64,000 bases of DNA, from assembly GCA_021496925.1 (NCBI GenBank), contig CP053915.1, forward strand, positions 4,553,501 through 4,617,500. The letters run 5' to 3'. Under the pieces are notes generated by a model, which was not told where the DNA came from, made no database searches, and saw nothing but the letters and a program-made list of their open reading frames with translations. Both the position numbers and the translations under genes were made by a program. Each line of letters opens with the position of its first letter. The stretch's first letter is position 1. This DNA comes from Acidovorax sp. YS12. GTDB taxonomy: Bacteria > Pseudomonadota > Gammaproteobacteria > Burkholderiales > Burkholderiaceae_C. Below are positions 33,772 to 42,622 of this stretch, one piece after another.

Positions 33772-34701
33772 TCAGGAAAGAAGGCGCGTGCCGCTGCCGC
33801 GCAGCGCCAGCCGCGCTGCCGCCAGGTCCCACCCGCCCCAGCCGCAGCTCTTGAACAGCACCGGCCCCGGGCCGGGCCGCCAGTGCGCGCGCTCCAGGCT
33901 GGCCAGCGTGGGCAGGGCGGCCACGTCGATCCCCGCCTGCAGTAGGTCGCCTGCCTCGTGCACGGCGTCGGCCGTGTCCACCACGATCTGGCCGTGCGCG
34001 GTGAAGGCGTGGCACAGCGCCGCGTCCAGCTCCACCATCTGCGGGGTGAAGGCGCCCACGGCGGCGAGGAAGGTATCGGGGTGGGGCGCCGAGCGCAGCA
34101 CCACGCCGCTGGCCGGGGTGCAGGTGACGATCAGCGGGCACAGCGGCGCCGCGCGGTCGGCGTCCTCCACCACGTGGGCCTGCACGCCCAGGGCGTGGGC
34201 CTGCAGCGCCAGCGCCTCGGCGCTGGCCTGGCTGCGCGAGGCAATCAGCACCTCGGTCACGCCCAGGCCGGCCACAAAGGCGTGCAGGTGCGCCAGGCCC
34301 TGCGCGCCCGCGCCCACGATCAGCAGCGGCCCCTGCGGCACGCGCGCCAGCCGCTGCGCCGCGTACAGCGACACGGCGGCGGTGCGCCGGGCGGTGATGG
34401 TGGGGCCGTCCAGAAGCAGGCGGCGCACGCCCGTGGCCACGTCGAACACCACCACGTCGCCCTGGATGGTGGCGCGGCCCGTGCCCGCGTTGGCCGGCGT
34501 GAAGGTGATGAGCTTGGCGATGGCCACCTGCGCGTCGCTGGCGGGCATGGTGAACAGGGTGCCGCCGCCAGCCAGGGGCAGCACGGTGCGCGCGGGCACC
34601 TGCACGCTGGCGTCGCGCAGCACGGCGGCGATTTCATCGGCCAGCGGCAGCCAGGGCAGTTGCGCGGCGGTGGCTTCGGGGCTCAGGAGGGCTTGGTGCA
34701 T
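33772..34701 (-). CDS. ornithine cyclodeaminase/mu-crystallin family, probable delta1-pyrroline-2-carboxylate reductase
   Basis: A 309-residue NAD(P)-binding protein of the OCD/mu-crystallin family. The Rossmann motif is LLIVGAGAQGLAHLHAFVAG. Other parts are KLITFTPANAGTGRATIQGDVV and TVLPLAGGGTLFTMPASD. The family includes ornithine cyclodeaminase and the LhpI-type reductase for cyclic imines derived from hydroxyproline, proline or lysine. I prefer the reductase because no ornithine-pathway genes are nearby, but this is not decisive. It follows pcp with a one-base gap, so the two are translated together. Confidence 0.78.
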   Translation of the reverse strand: MHQALLSPEATAAQLPWLPLADEIAAVLRDASVQVPARTVLPLAGGGTLFTMPASDAQVAIAKLITFTPANAGTGRATIQGDVVVFDVATGVRRLLLDGPTITARRTAAVSLYAAQRLARVPQGPLLIVGAGAQGLAHLHAFVAGLGVTEVLIASRSQASAEALALQAHALGVQAHVVEDADRAAPLCPLIVTCTPASGVVLRSAPHPDTFLAAVGAFTPQMVELDAALCHAFTAHGQIVVDTADAVHEAGDLLQAGIDVAALPTLASLERAHWRPGPGPVLFKSCGWGGWDLAAARLALRGSGTRLLS

Positions 34702-34702
34702 G

Positions 34703-35341
34703 TCAGTGTTCGGCTCCGGCGTGCAAGGGGATGTCGTGGCGCGCCAGGGCGGCGGCCCACAGCGTGGCGTGGATGCCGCGCACCATGTCGCGCAGCGGCA
34801 TGCTGGGTAGGCCCTGTTCGGGCAGCAGCGGCACGTGCACGAAGCCGCCGCGTGCGCCGGGCGCGCCCGCGCCCTGGTGCAGCAGGTGCAGCAATCCGTA
34901 CAGCACCTGGTTGCACACGAAGGTGCCTGCGCTCTGCGACACCTCGGCGGCGATGCCCGCCTGGCGCACGGCGCGCAGCATGGCCTTGATGGGCAGCGTG
35001 GCGAAGTAGGCGGCGGGGCCGCCGGGCACCACGGGCACGTCCACCGGCCGCGTGCCCTGGTTGTCGGGAATGCGCGCGTCGATGACGTTGATGCCGATGC
35101 GCTCGATCGACAGCGCCGTGCGCCCGGCCGCCAGCCCCAGGCACAGCACGAGGGCCGGGCGGTGCGCCTGCAGCAGCGCGCGCAGGTGCTCCAGCGCCTG
35201 GCCGAATGCCGTGGGCAACTGCGCCGCCACCACCCGGTGGCCCGCGATGCGCTGCCCCGCCAGGGCGCGGGCCACGCACCAGCTGGGGTTGACCGTGGCG
35301 TTCTCGAACGGGTCGAAGCCCGTGAGCAGGATGGAGGGCAT
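34703..35341 (-). CDS. pcp: pyroglutamyl-peptidase I
   Basis: A 212-residue cytosolic cysteine peptidase that removes N-terminal pyroglutamate. It has the N-terminal ILLTGFDPFENATVNPSW, the Glu region LSIERIGINVIDARIPDNQG, the nucleophile Cys in AGTFVCNQVLYGLLH, and the catalytic His in GGFVHVPLLPEQ. ATG 35341 is chosen because the family starts directly before ILLTGFDPF; an upstream in-frame start at 35365 would add eight residues. The pairing with the reductase may reflect use of peptide-derived cyclic amino acids. Confidence 0.93.
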   Translation of the reverse strand: MPSILLTGFDPFENATVNPSWCVARALAGQRIAGHRVVAAQLPTAFGQALEHLRALLQAHRPALVLCLGLAAGRTALSIERIGINVIDARIPDNQGTRPVDVPVVPGGPAAYFATLPIKAMLRAVRQAGIAAEVSQSAGTFVCNQVLYGLLHLLHQGAGAPGARGGFVHVPLLPEQGLPSMPLRDMVRGIHATLWAAALARHDIPLHAGAEH

Positions 35342-35409
35342 GGCGCCATGGTAGCGCGGGCGCAATAATCACGGCTTTGTCCCCGCGGCGGGGGCGGGGA
35401 GCGGCAGCG

Positions 35410-36282
35410 ATGCGATGGGAAGGCAACCGTGAATCGGACAACGTGGAAGACCGCCGCAGCGGGGGCGGCGGCGGTGGCGGTGGCGGCCTGGGCGGGCGCA
35501 CCATCGGCATTGGCACGGTGGTCATCGCGCTGATCGGCTGGGGCGTGTTCGGCATCAACCCGCTGACCACCATCGGCCTGCTCTCGGGCGGCGGCGCGCC
35601 GCAGGTGCAGCAGGGCCCGGCCCAGCGCCCGCCGCAGGACGACCGGCAGGCCGCGTTCGTCTCCACCGTGCTGGCATCGACCGAGGACGTGTGGACGCAG
35701 ATCTTCCGCCAGGGCGGGGCGCAGTACCAGGTGCCGAAGCTGGTGCTGTTCCGCGGCGCCACGCCCACGGCCTGCGGCATGGGGCAGAGCGCGATGGGGC
35801 CGTTCTATTGCCCTGGCGACCGCAAGGTCTATCTGGACATGGATTTCTTCGACACCATGAGCCGCCAGCTCGGCGCGCCCGGCGAGTTTGCGCGCGCCTA
35901 CGTGATCGCGCACGAGGTGGGCCACCACGTGCAGACGCTGCTGGGCGCCACGGGCAAGGTGGACGCGATGCGCGGGCGCGTCAGTCAGCGCGAGCAGAAC
36001 GCGCTCTCGGTGCGGCTGGAGCTGCAGGCCGACTGCTACGCGGGCATCTGGGCCCGGCACTCGCAGCAGGCCAAGAACTGGCTCGACCAGAGCGACATCG
36101 AATCAGCCATCAACGCCGCGCAGCAGATTGGCGACGACACCCTGCAGCGCCAGCAGACCGGCACCGTGCGGCCCGATGCGTTCACCCACGGCTCCAGCGC
36201 GCAGCGCGTGCGCTGGTTCTCCCAGGGCATGAAGCAGGGCAGCGTGCAGGCCTGCGACACCTTCTCGGTCAACAGCCTGTAG
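35410..36282 (+). CDS. neutral zinc metallopeptidase (YpfJ/KPN_02809 family)
   Basis: A 290-residue membrane-anchored putative peptidase (PF04228). The N-terminus MRWEGNRESDNVEDRR and a Gly-only linker of about nine residues are typical. One membrane helix follows (GIGTVVIALIGWGVFGI). The extracytoplasmic domain has the zinc motif H168-E-V-G-H172 and a later LQADCYAGIWA that supplies the third ligand. Its real substrate is unknown for the whole family. ATG 35410 is the family start. Confidence 0.93.
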   Translation: MRWEGNRESDNVEDRRSGGGGGGGGGLGGRTIGIGTVVIALIGWGVFGINPLTTIGLLSGGGAPQVQQGPAQRPPQDDRQAAFVSTVLASTEDVWTQIFRQGGAQYQVPKLVLFRGATPTACGMGQSAMGPFYCPGDRKVYLDMDFFDTMSRQLGAPGEFARAYVIAHEVGHHVQTLLGATGKVDAMRGRVSQREQNALSVRLELQADCYAGIWARHSQQAKNWLDQSDIESAINAAQQIGDDTLQRQQTGTVRPDAFTHGSSAQRVRWFSQGMKQGSVQACDTFSVNSL

Positions 36283-36283
36283 G

Positions 36284-36301
36284 AACGTAAACACGTTCTT
36301 A
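36284..36301. repeat. solitary end related to the 8213-8480 element
   Basis: GAACGTAAACACGTTC (36283-36298) is itself nearly palindromic and resembles the right terminus of the 268-bp element (about 15 of 18 positions for 36282-36299). As at 10472, it begins right behind a stop codon. Confidence 0.4.
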
Positions 36302-36359
36302 GCACCTTTCAAGCGAAAAAAACCAGGGTTTCCACGCCTGGTGCGACAATAGCAGGTTC

Positions 36360-37805
36360 ATGACCAGTTCTTTTTCCAATCTATCGCTGGCCGAGCCGCT
36401 GGCGCGCGCCGTGGCCGAAATGGGCTACGAGAACATGACGCCCATCCAGGCACAGGCCATCCCGGTGGTGCTCACCGGCAAGGACGTGATGGGCGCGGCG
36501 CAGACCGGCACGGGCAAGACGGCGGCGTTCTCGCTGCCGCTGCTGCAGCGCCTGCTCAAGCACGAGAACAGCTCCACCTCGCCCGCGCGCCACCCGGTGC
36601 GCGCGCTGGTGCTGCTGCCCACGCGCGAGCTGGCCGACCAGGTGGCGCAGCAGATCGCGCTGTACGCCAAGCACACCAAGCTGCGCAGCACCGTGGTGTT
36701 CGGCGGCATGGACATGAAGCCGCAGACGCTGGAGCTGAAAAAAGGCGTCGAGGTGCTCGTGGCCACGCCGGGCCGCCTGCTCGACCACATCGAGGCCAAG
36801 AATGCCGTGCTCAACCAGGTGGAGTACGTGGTGCTCGACGAAGCCGACCGCATGCTCGACATCGGCTTCCTGCCCGACCTGCAGCGCATCCTGAGCTACC
36901 TGCCCAAGCAGCGCACCACGCTGCTGTTCAGCGCCACCTTCTCGCCCGAGATCAAGCGCCTGGCCGGCAGCTACCTGCAGGATCCCATCACCATCGAGGT
37001 GGCGCGTCCGAACGAAACCGCCTCCACGGTGGAGCAGCGCTTCTACAGCGCGAACGACGACGACAAGCGCCGTGCTATCCACCAGGTGCTCAAGACCCGG
37101 GGCCTCAAGCAGGCGTTCGTCTTCGTGAACAGCAAGCTCGGTTGCGCCCGCCTGGCGCGCAGCCTGGAGCGCGAAGGCCTGAAGACGGCGGCGCTGCATG
37201 GCGACAAGAGCCAGGACGAGCGCCTGAAGGCGCTCGAAGCCTTCAAGCAGGGCGAGGTCGATCTGCTGGTGTGCACCGACGTGGCCGCGCGCGGCCTGGA
37301 CATCAAGGACGTGCCCGCCGTGTTCAACTTCGACGTGCCGTTCAACGCCGAGGACTACGTGCACCGCATCGGCCGCACGGGCCGTGCGGGCGCCACGGGC
37401 CTGGCCGTCACGCTCGTGTCGAACAGCGACACGCGCCTGGTGGCCGACATCGAGAAGCTCATCAAGAAAAAGATCGAGATCGAAGCCATCGAGTTCGATG
37501 GCGATCGCCCCCGCGGCCGCCACAACGATGGCCGCCGCGCCTGGCGCGACGCGGGCGAGGACAGCGCCGCCCCGGCCGCGCGCAGCCCGCGCAGCGGCTA
37601 CCGCGCACCCGCCGTGGCGCGCGACCCGTTCTTCGACAAGCCCTACGAGGCCAGCGCCGCTACCACTGCCGCCCCCGCAAGCTGGGAGGCCGCGCCCAAG
37701 GCCGCCGCGGCAGTGCGCAGCGGCATCTCGGCCAACATCAAGCCCAAGCGCAAGGTGGCGGCCTTGTTTACGGCGCCGGTGCCAGTGGCTGAATCGGTCG
37801 AATAG
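36360..37805 (+). CDS. rhlE: DEAD-box ATP-dependent RNA helicase RhlE
   Basis: A 481-residue RNA helicase for ribosome assembly and RNA turnover. All core motifs are visible: the Q motif (GYENMTPIQAQAIP), motif I AQTGTGKT, LPTRELADQ, ATPGRLLDHIE, DEAD in VVLDEADRMLDIGF, motif III SATF, then DVAARGLDIKDV and HRIGRTGRAGATG. The variable C-terminal tail after residue 380 is basic and Ala-rich, probably for RNA contacts. A strong terminator follows. Confidence 0.93.
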   Translation: MTSSFSNLSLAEPLARAVAEMGYENMTPIQAQAIPVVLTGKDVMGAAQTGTGKTAAFSLPLLQRLLKHENSSTSPARHPVRALVLLPTRELADQVAQQIALYAKHTKLRSTVVFGGMDMKPQTLELKKGVEVLVATPGRLLDHIEAKNAVLNQVEYVVLDEADRMLDIGFLPDLQRILSYLPKQRTTLLFSATFSPEIKRLAGSYLQDPITIEVARPNETASTVEQRFYSANDDDKRRAIHQVLKTRGLKQAFVFVNSKLGCARLARSLEREGLKTAALHGDKSQDERLKALEAFKQGEVDLLVCTDVAARGLDIKDVPAVFNFDVPFNAEDYVHRIGRTGRAGATGLAVTLVSNSDTRLVADIEKLIKKKIEIEAIEFDGDRPRGRHNDGRRAWRDAGEDSAAPAARSPRSGYRAPAVARDPFFDKPYEASAATTAAPASWEAAPKAAAAVRSGISANIKPKRKVAALFTAPVPVAESVE

Positions 37806-37820
37806 ACTGAATCTAGTCAA

Positions 37821-37872
37821 AATAGCTGCCAGGGCTTGCAGGGCAAGCGCTGGCAGCTATTTTTTTGGTAGC
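37821..37872 (+). terminator. AGCGCTGGCAGCTAT repeat serving as a terminator
   Basis: AATAGCTGCCAGGGCTTGC (37821-37839) pairs with GCAAGCGCTGGCAGCTATT (37843-37861), one mismatch and a three-base loop, followed by a run of T residues. It is the clearest full copy of the dispersed repeat and ends the rhlE transcript. Confidence 0.9.
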
Positions 37873-37921
37873 TTCAAGGCACTCACTGGCAAACGCCGGG
37901 CGAGGCGTGCACGGGGCCAAG

Positions 37922-38599
37922 CTACCCTTGGTCGCACTCCGCCGCCGCCACCGGCTCCACCACCGTCAGCTTCACCCACACGCCCCGGTTGTCGGGAAAG
38001 CACAGCGTGCCGTCGGCAAACGCCATCTTCCAGTACGAAAGCACCGTGGCGGGTGCATCCGGCGCTTTGAACCCCATCTGCAGCCGCACCGTCCCGCCCG
38101 GCGGGGTGGGGGGAATCGGAATGCAGGGGCCGTCAGGCACCAGGGGCGGGGCCAGGTGCAGTTCCTGCCCACAGCGGGTGTAGACCACCACCTCTTCATC
38201 CTGGCACAGCAACTGCCGCCCCTCCCACGCTACGCGGCCCGCGTTCTGCAGCTTCCAAACCTTGAGCACGCGCTGGCCTGGTGCCACCAGCGTGCCGTCG
38301 GGCAGCGTCACGTCGGCCACGAACGCGCTGCGGTCCACCGTGGGCGAATCCTTGGCCTTGATGGCGGCGGGCGAGGCATCCAGCACCAGTTGCAGCAGCT
38401 TCAGCGGATGCACCCGCAGCGCATTCGCCAGGCTGACCACCAGGTTCAGCGACGGCAGCCGCGCATGCGCGCCGCCTTGCTCCAGCAGATACAGCGACTG
38501 GCGGCTGATGCCCGCCTGGCGGCACAGCGCCGCCAGCGAAAGACCCATGTCTTGCGCGCGCTGGCGGATGTACAGGGACACGGGGGATTGGGTGCTCAT
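37922..38599 (-). CDS. XRE-type regulator with C-terminal NBR1-like Ig domain
   Basis: A 225-residue protein. Residues about 8-65 form an XRE helix-turn-helix (LSLAALCRQAGISRQSLYLLEQGG). Residues about 95-220 look like an NBR1-type four-tryptophan Ig domain: LKVWKLQNAGRVAWEGRQL, then SYWKMAFADGTLCFPDNRG and WVKLTVV. This fold is best known from the eukaryotic autophagy receptor NBR1 and also occurs in bacteria, where its role is unclear. The gene is divergent from the membrane-protein cassette, and an inverted repeat overlaps that cassette's promoter, so it is probably the local regulator. The effector is unknown. Confidence 0.78.
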   Translation of the reverse strand: MSTQSPVSLYIRQRAQDMGLSLAALCRQAGISRQSLYLLEQGGAHARLPSLNLVVSLANALRVHPLKLLQLVLDASPAAIKAKDSPTVDRSAFVADVTLPDGTLVAPGQRVLKVWKLQNAGRVAWEGRQLLCQDEEVVVYTRCGQELHLAPPLVPDGPCIPIPPTPPGGTVRLQMGFKAPDAPATVLSYWKMAFADGTLCFPDNRGVWVKLTVVEPVAAAECDQG

Positions 38600-38623
38600 G
38601 GAAGGCGCTTCTTGTTTGTCAAG

Positions 38624-38664
38624 TTGAAACCAATCGTGTTGTATGTATAAAAAATTTTACATAC
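38624..38664 (+). promoter_or_regulatory. sigma70-like promoter with overlapping operator for the membrane cassette
   Basis: TTGAAA (38624-38629), 16 bases, TATAAA (38646-38651) form a good -35/-10 pair pointing toward the gene at 38739. GTATGTA (38641-38647) and TACATAC (38658-38664) form a perfect 7-bp inverted repeat over the -10 and start region. Binding there should block transcription. The XRE protein encoded opposite is the obvious candidate. Confidence 0.6.
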
Positions 38665-38738
38665 GGTGTCATACCCTCCCTGAAGGGCCTGTCCGGTAGC
38701 CAGCGGGCATGGAAACAGAAGAGTTTGGGAGATGAACC

Positions 38739-39776
38739 GTGAGTACACCCGTTTCGGGACATAACAGAATCGGCCGGTATATTTTGCTGGGTGCCTTGGT
38801 ATTTGCGTTGGTGATTGTCGGGGGCGGTTTCGCGGGATATTTCTATATCGAGTCGCGCAAGGACAACGAAGCCTACGAAAGAGCCCTGGCGGGTGGCAGC
38901 AAGGCCCATTTGAATGCCTATCTGGCCGAATATCCAGGCGGGCGCCACGTCGGTCAGGCGCACCGGGCCATCGACGAACTGGATTGGCAGGCCACATCCA
39001 AGAATGTGCCCGGGTATCTCGCCTATTTGAAGCTGCACCCGCAAGGGGCGTATGCGGCGCAGGCAAGGGAAAAAGCCGACGACCTGACCTGGGACCACCT
39101 GAACCGGCGCGGGAATATCGCGGCGCTGGAGGAATACCTCGACGTCTTTCCCGAAGGCAAGAGCGCCAGTCTGGCGCGCGGCCAGATCGAGAAAAAGCTG
39201 GCCTGCAACCGCAGCTATGCGCAGCAGGAACTGGCCAAACTCCAAGCCCATGGCAGCTTGGTGGATGCCGCTTCGGAGGGCGCCGAGAACCGCTACAGCC
39301 GCAAGCAGGGGACGGCCTATTCCACCACCCATTTCTCCGGCAAGACGGCGACGACCTACCACCACGACGGCAGCTACACCAGCCAGGATGGCGTCGAAAT
39401 ACGCTACCGGGTCACCAATGGCTCCAGGTTCCTGGTCTACGAGCGCATCGAGGGCGAGGTGTCCTTCCGAACCAAGGCGGGGGTGTTCTGGCGCGGGCTG
39501 CTGGGGGGCTGGATCGGGGCGGGTGTCGGTTCTGCCCGCGATTCGCAGAACGGCATGCAGGACGGCGCCGTCGCTGGGGCCAGGAAAGGCTACGAAATGG
39601 CCAGCCACAAAGACAAGGTGGTCATCACCCAGCGTCTCGGGCCGGGTGAAACCTACAGCGGCAGCGCCTACCTGCGGGCCAAGTACAAGGTGCTCAACAG
39701 CGATTTCAAGGCCGAGAGAATCCAGGCCGCGATTTCCGAGCCTTTGCTCAAGCGCAACACGGCGCCGGGGTGCTAG
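38739..39776 (+). CDS. membrane-anchored protein with three YP-type repeats and Gly-rich segment
   Basis: A 345-residue protein with no family I can name. One membrane helix (about residues 13-36) anchors it. Residues about 44-81, 82-117 and 118-154 are three copies of a helical repeat of the form AYLxxYPxGxxxxxAxxxIxxL (examples LNAYLAEYPGGRHVGQAHRA, YLAYLKLHPQGAYAAQAREK, LEEYLDVFPEGKSASLARGQ). A beta-rich part follows (residues about 190-260), then a glycine-zipper-like stretch (GGWIGAGVGSARDSQNGM). GTG 38739 with GGGAGA upstream is the start. First gene of a four-gene cassette. Confidence 0.7.
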   Translation: MSTPVSGHNRIGRYILLGALVFALVIVGGGFAGYFYIESRKDNEAYERALAGGSKAHLNAYLAEYPGGRHVGQAHRAIDELDWQATSKNVPGYLAYLKLHPQGAYAAQAREKADDLTWDHLNRRGNIAALEEYLDVFPEGKSASLARGQIEKKLACNRSYAQQELAKLQAHGSLVDAASEGAENRYSRKQGTAYSTTHFSGKTATTYHHDGSYTSQDGVEIRYRVTNGSRFLVYERIEGEVSFRTKAGVFWRGLLGGWIGAGVGSARDSQNGMQDGAVAGARKGYEMASHKDKVVITQRLGPGETYSGSAYLRAKYKVLNSDFKAERIQAAISEPLLKRNTAPGC

Positions 39777-39778
39777 GC

Positions 39779-41740
39779 ATGAACATCCTGCAGTTGCTGC
39801 AAGCCCGGCGGGGCCCCCGCGCAGACGGCGCGCCTGCGTCCGATTGGCGGCCGCCTTTCTTTCTGCTGCTGGCCGTGACGGCCCTGCTGGTGTGGCTGGA
39901 GGTCCAGTACAACGTCAGCCTGCTGAACAGCATCAGCGACCCGGCCACCACCCCCGAGCAGGCGGACGATCTTTCCAGCCGGGGCAAGCTGCTGGCCGCG
40001 TTCGGCTTGACCTGGGCCTTGTTTCGCGGCCTTCTGTTCAGGGGGCGCAGCCTCGTGTGGGGTGTCATCGGGCTGGGCTTGCTGACGGGTGCAGGTTATT
40101 GGGCGCTGGATTCCGTGTACGCCAGGGTCATCGACAACCTCAAGCCGGAAGTCAAGGTGATGGGGTTCAACCTGCTCTCGTACCGGCGCGACCTGCTGAC
40201 GGGAGAACTGGAGGACCCCGACATTCCGAGCCTCAAGGATTCGCCGGTGACCAGCAGGATCTTCATGGGAGCCTTCCCCATCGTTCTGCTCGACCAGCGC
40301 TTCATGGTGCCCGCGCAGGACATCGTGGAACGCAAGGCGTCGGACAAGCAGAACGAGGCCCTCCAGATCTCGGATGAGAAGTGGAGCGAATACGCTGAGA
40401 ACATGGATGCGCTGCGCAAGGCGCACGTACGGTACATCGACTCCAGCCGCAAGGCCAAAGGCATCGGGCTGGAGGCCGACTGGCAGAGCTATGGCCGGGA
40501 AATGGAAAAGCTGGCCTTGGGCCACGCGCGCTACCTGCAAGCCGTGCGCAGGGCGCGCCGTGAAGCCGACCTGACCGGCGAATGGGTCGCCTACGAAAGA
40601 AACATGAACGATGTGCGCGCGGGCCATCGCGAATTCATCGAAGGCTCGGCCAAGGCCGCACGCTATGGAAGCCGGGGCACGGCTGAATTCCGCAGGCGTT
40701 CCGGCGGTCTCGATCCGAATACGCAATTGCCCCTGCAACAGTTCCCCTCGCTGATGAAACGCTCGTCGCACCCCAGGGCTGCGCAGATGCGGCAGGCGGA
40801 AGCCCGGGTGATCGGCCACGATTTCGATGGGCGGCCCATCCATGCCAGGGAAATGCCGTATTTCATGTCGCGCGCCGAATTCGAGCAGTGGACTGCCAGG
40901 AAGGCGCACGACGTTTTGGCAGCGGCGAATTTCCCGGTCGATCCCGGCCTTTCCAAGGACGACTTTGTCGCGCTGCTGCGCAAGTCCGAAGGCAAGAACG
41001 GCCAGGATCTGCGTCAGCACGAACGCAAGGAGATTGGCCACAAGCCCGATGGCAGCGCAGTACTCGCCGGTGCCATGCCGTATTTCATGCACCGGGAGGG
41101 CTTTTTGGCATGGACCGGGAGCCTCGTGCGTGAATCCATGGCAGCGCAGGCCATGCCCCCGGATGAGAGCTTGTCGCTGGCGCAGTTCGTCGCTCTGCTG
41201 AGGAAGTCCACCGGCAAGGATGGCGAGCGCTTGCGCAAGGCCGAGGGCCAGTTGGTCACCAAGCGCCCGGATGGAAGCGCCTTGCTCGTGCGCGACGTTC
41301 CCTACTTCATGAGCCGGGCGCAATACCAGGACTGGGTGGCGGCCGAGGCGCAGCGCATGAAAGCCATGGCCATGCCGACGGTCGAGAACGTGAACACGCT
41401 GAAAAACATCCAGCAGGTGAATGCGGCAGTCTTCATTCCGCCCATGGCCATCATTTCCAGCCTCACGAGCGCGCTCGTCAATGCGATCTCGCTGGTCTTG
41501 CTGGTGGCTTCCTGGGCACTGATGCGGTCGGCCACAGCCGCGCCAGCCGGGCGAATGCTCAGGAGATACAGCGTAGTGCTGATGCTGGCCATTTTTGGCG
41601 CATTGGTCGCGGCGATGCCGTCGCACGTCTTCGATCAGGGCACGGCGCTTTATGACCTGGAAAACACCTTGCACCGCGAAGTCGGCAGCGTATCCATGCT
41701 CTGGTCGCGCCTGAGCAATATCCAGAAATATTTTCTTTGA
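39779..41740 (+). CDS. polytopic membrane protein with two sets of internal repeats
   Basis: A 653-residue protein I do not recognise. Three membrane helices near the N-terminus (FFLLLAVTALLVWLEV, LLAAFGLTWALFRGLLF, SLVWGVIGLGLLTGAGYWAL) and two near the C-terminus (about residues 555-610) bracket a soluble core. The core begins with three roughly 35-residue repeats starting W-x2-Y-x3-M (WSEYAENMDALRKAH, WQSYGREMEKLALGH, WVAYERNMNDVRAGH). Three longer repeats with the core PYFM-x-R follow (MPYFMSRAEFEQW, MPYFMHREGFLAW, VPYFMSRAQYQDW), about 72 residues apart. It lies two bases behind the previous gene, so it is co-translated. Confidence 0.7.
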   Translation: MNILQLLQARRGPRADGAPASDWRPPFFLLLAVTALLVWLEVQYNVSLLNSISDPATTPEQADDLSSRGKLLAAFGLTWALFRGLLFRGRSLVWGVIGLGLLTGAGYWALDSVYARVIDNLKPEVKVMGFNLLSYRRDLLTGELEDPDIPSLKDSPVTSRIFMGAFPIVLLDQRFMVPAQDIVERKASDKQNEALQISDEKWSEYAENMDALRKAHVRYIDSSRKAKGIGLEADWQSYGREMEKLALGHARYLQAVRRARREADLTGEWVAYERNMNDVRAGHREFIEGSAKAARYGSRGTAEFRRRSGGLDPNTQLPLQQFPSLMKRSSHPRAAQMRQAEARVIGHDFDGRPIHAREMPYFMSRAEFEQWTARKAHDVLAAANFPVDPGLSKDDFVALLRKSEGKNGQDLRQHERKEIGHKPDGSAVLAGAMPYFMHREGFLAWTGSLVRESMAAQAMPPDESLSLAQFVALLRKSTGKDGERLRKAEGQLVTKRPDGSALLVRDVPYFMSRAQYQDWVAAEAQRMKAMAMPTVENVNTLKNIQQVNAAVFIPPMAIISSLTSALVNAISLVLLVASWALMRSATAAPAGRMLRRYSVVLMLAIFGALVAAMPSHVFDQGTALYDLENTLHREVGSVSMLWSRLSNIQKYFL

Positions 41741-41754
41741 GGGAGACACAAGGC

Positions 41755-42609
41755 ATGCGCCACAAAAGAATAGCAACCTATGCGCTGGCGGGGAGCCTGA
41801 CGCTTTTCTCCACCGCCTGCTCGAACATGCCCGACGTCTCCAAGACCATGCAGGGAACCGTTGGCGGAGCCGTGGCCGGTGCCGCCATCGGCGCGCAGGC
41901 GGGCGGCGCGCGGGGCGCCTTGGTAGGTGCCATCGTGGGCGGCTTCATCGGCAACCGGATCGGCAACTACCTCGACGAACAGGACATGAAGAAGCTGGAA
42001 AAGCTGGAGATGGACGCACTGCGCACGGGCAAGGCGCAGTCTTTCGTGGCACAGAAGTCCAACGAGAAGGTCACCATCACGCCGGGGCCGGTGCTGCGCG
42101 AAACGCTGGCGACCTATGCCGTGTCGCCCAGCGTGACCAGCCATCCGCTGGAACTGGCCTCCAGAGTGGAAGTGCCTGCGCTGGTCGATACCCCCGTGTA
42201 CCAGACGACCAACACGCGCGAGCGCCCCAGCCAGGTCGTCAAGAAAGGGCAGCCGTTGCGCGTTCCCGCCGTCGTTGGCAAGGACAAGCGTTGGGGCGCA
42301 GTGGTCGAGGGCGAGACGGTGGTCGGCTATGTGCCGGTGTCGTACCTGAACAGCAAAACGGCAAGGGCCTATGTGCCACCCGCTGCGGCCAAGCCCGTGG
42401 CGAAAAAGCCAGCTGCCGCCAAGCCCGCGGCTGAATCCGCCGGGCCGGTGGAAACCGCCCAGCCGGCGGCGCTCGCCAGCGAGCCCAGGCAGCTCACTGC
42501 CGCGGTGGTGGGCAATTGCAAGGTCAGCGTGCGCCGGGTCAAGGACACGGTGGAAGAGCTGAAGTACTGCAACGAGCCGCCCAAGGGCTGGCAGAAAGTC
42601 GTGGCCTGA
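41755..42609 (+). CDS. glycine-zipper lipoprotein
   Basis: A 284-residue outer-membrane or periplasmic lipoprotein. The signal ends in a lipobox STAC with Cys22. Residues about 33-75 are a glycine zipper (GTVGGAVAGAAIGAQAGGARG, ALVGAIVGGFIGNRIGNYL), as in SlyB/YMGG-type proteins that insert in or span membranes. The middle (about 130-205) looks like a bacterial SH3-type fold (QPLRVPAVVGKDKRWGAVVEG). An Ala/Lys/Pro linker and a two-Cys tail follow. Third gene of the cassette, 14 bases behind the second. Role unknown. Confidence 0.75.
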   Translation: MRHKRIATYALAGSLTLFSTACSNMPDVSKTMQGTVGGAVAGAAIGAQAGGARGALVGAIVGGFIGNRIGNYLDEQDMKKLEKLEMDALRTGKAQSFVAQKSNEKVTITPGPVLRETLATYAVSPSVTSHPLELASRVEVPALVDTPVYQTTNTRERPSQVVKKGQPLRVPAVVGKDKRWGAVVEGETVVGYVPVSYLNSKTARAYVPPAAAKPVAKKPAAAKPAAESAGPVETAQPAALASEPRQLTAAVVGNCKVSVRRVKDTVEELKYCNEPPKGWQKVVA

Positions 42610-42622
42610 GAAAGTGCGAACG

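Noticed and set aside
36360..37805. rhlE as a component of a defence system with the neighbouring XRE gene
   Set aside because: All motifs fit the housekeeping RhlE helicase, a strong terminator follows, and the XRE gene is on the other strand.
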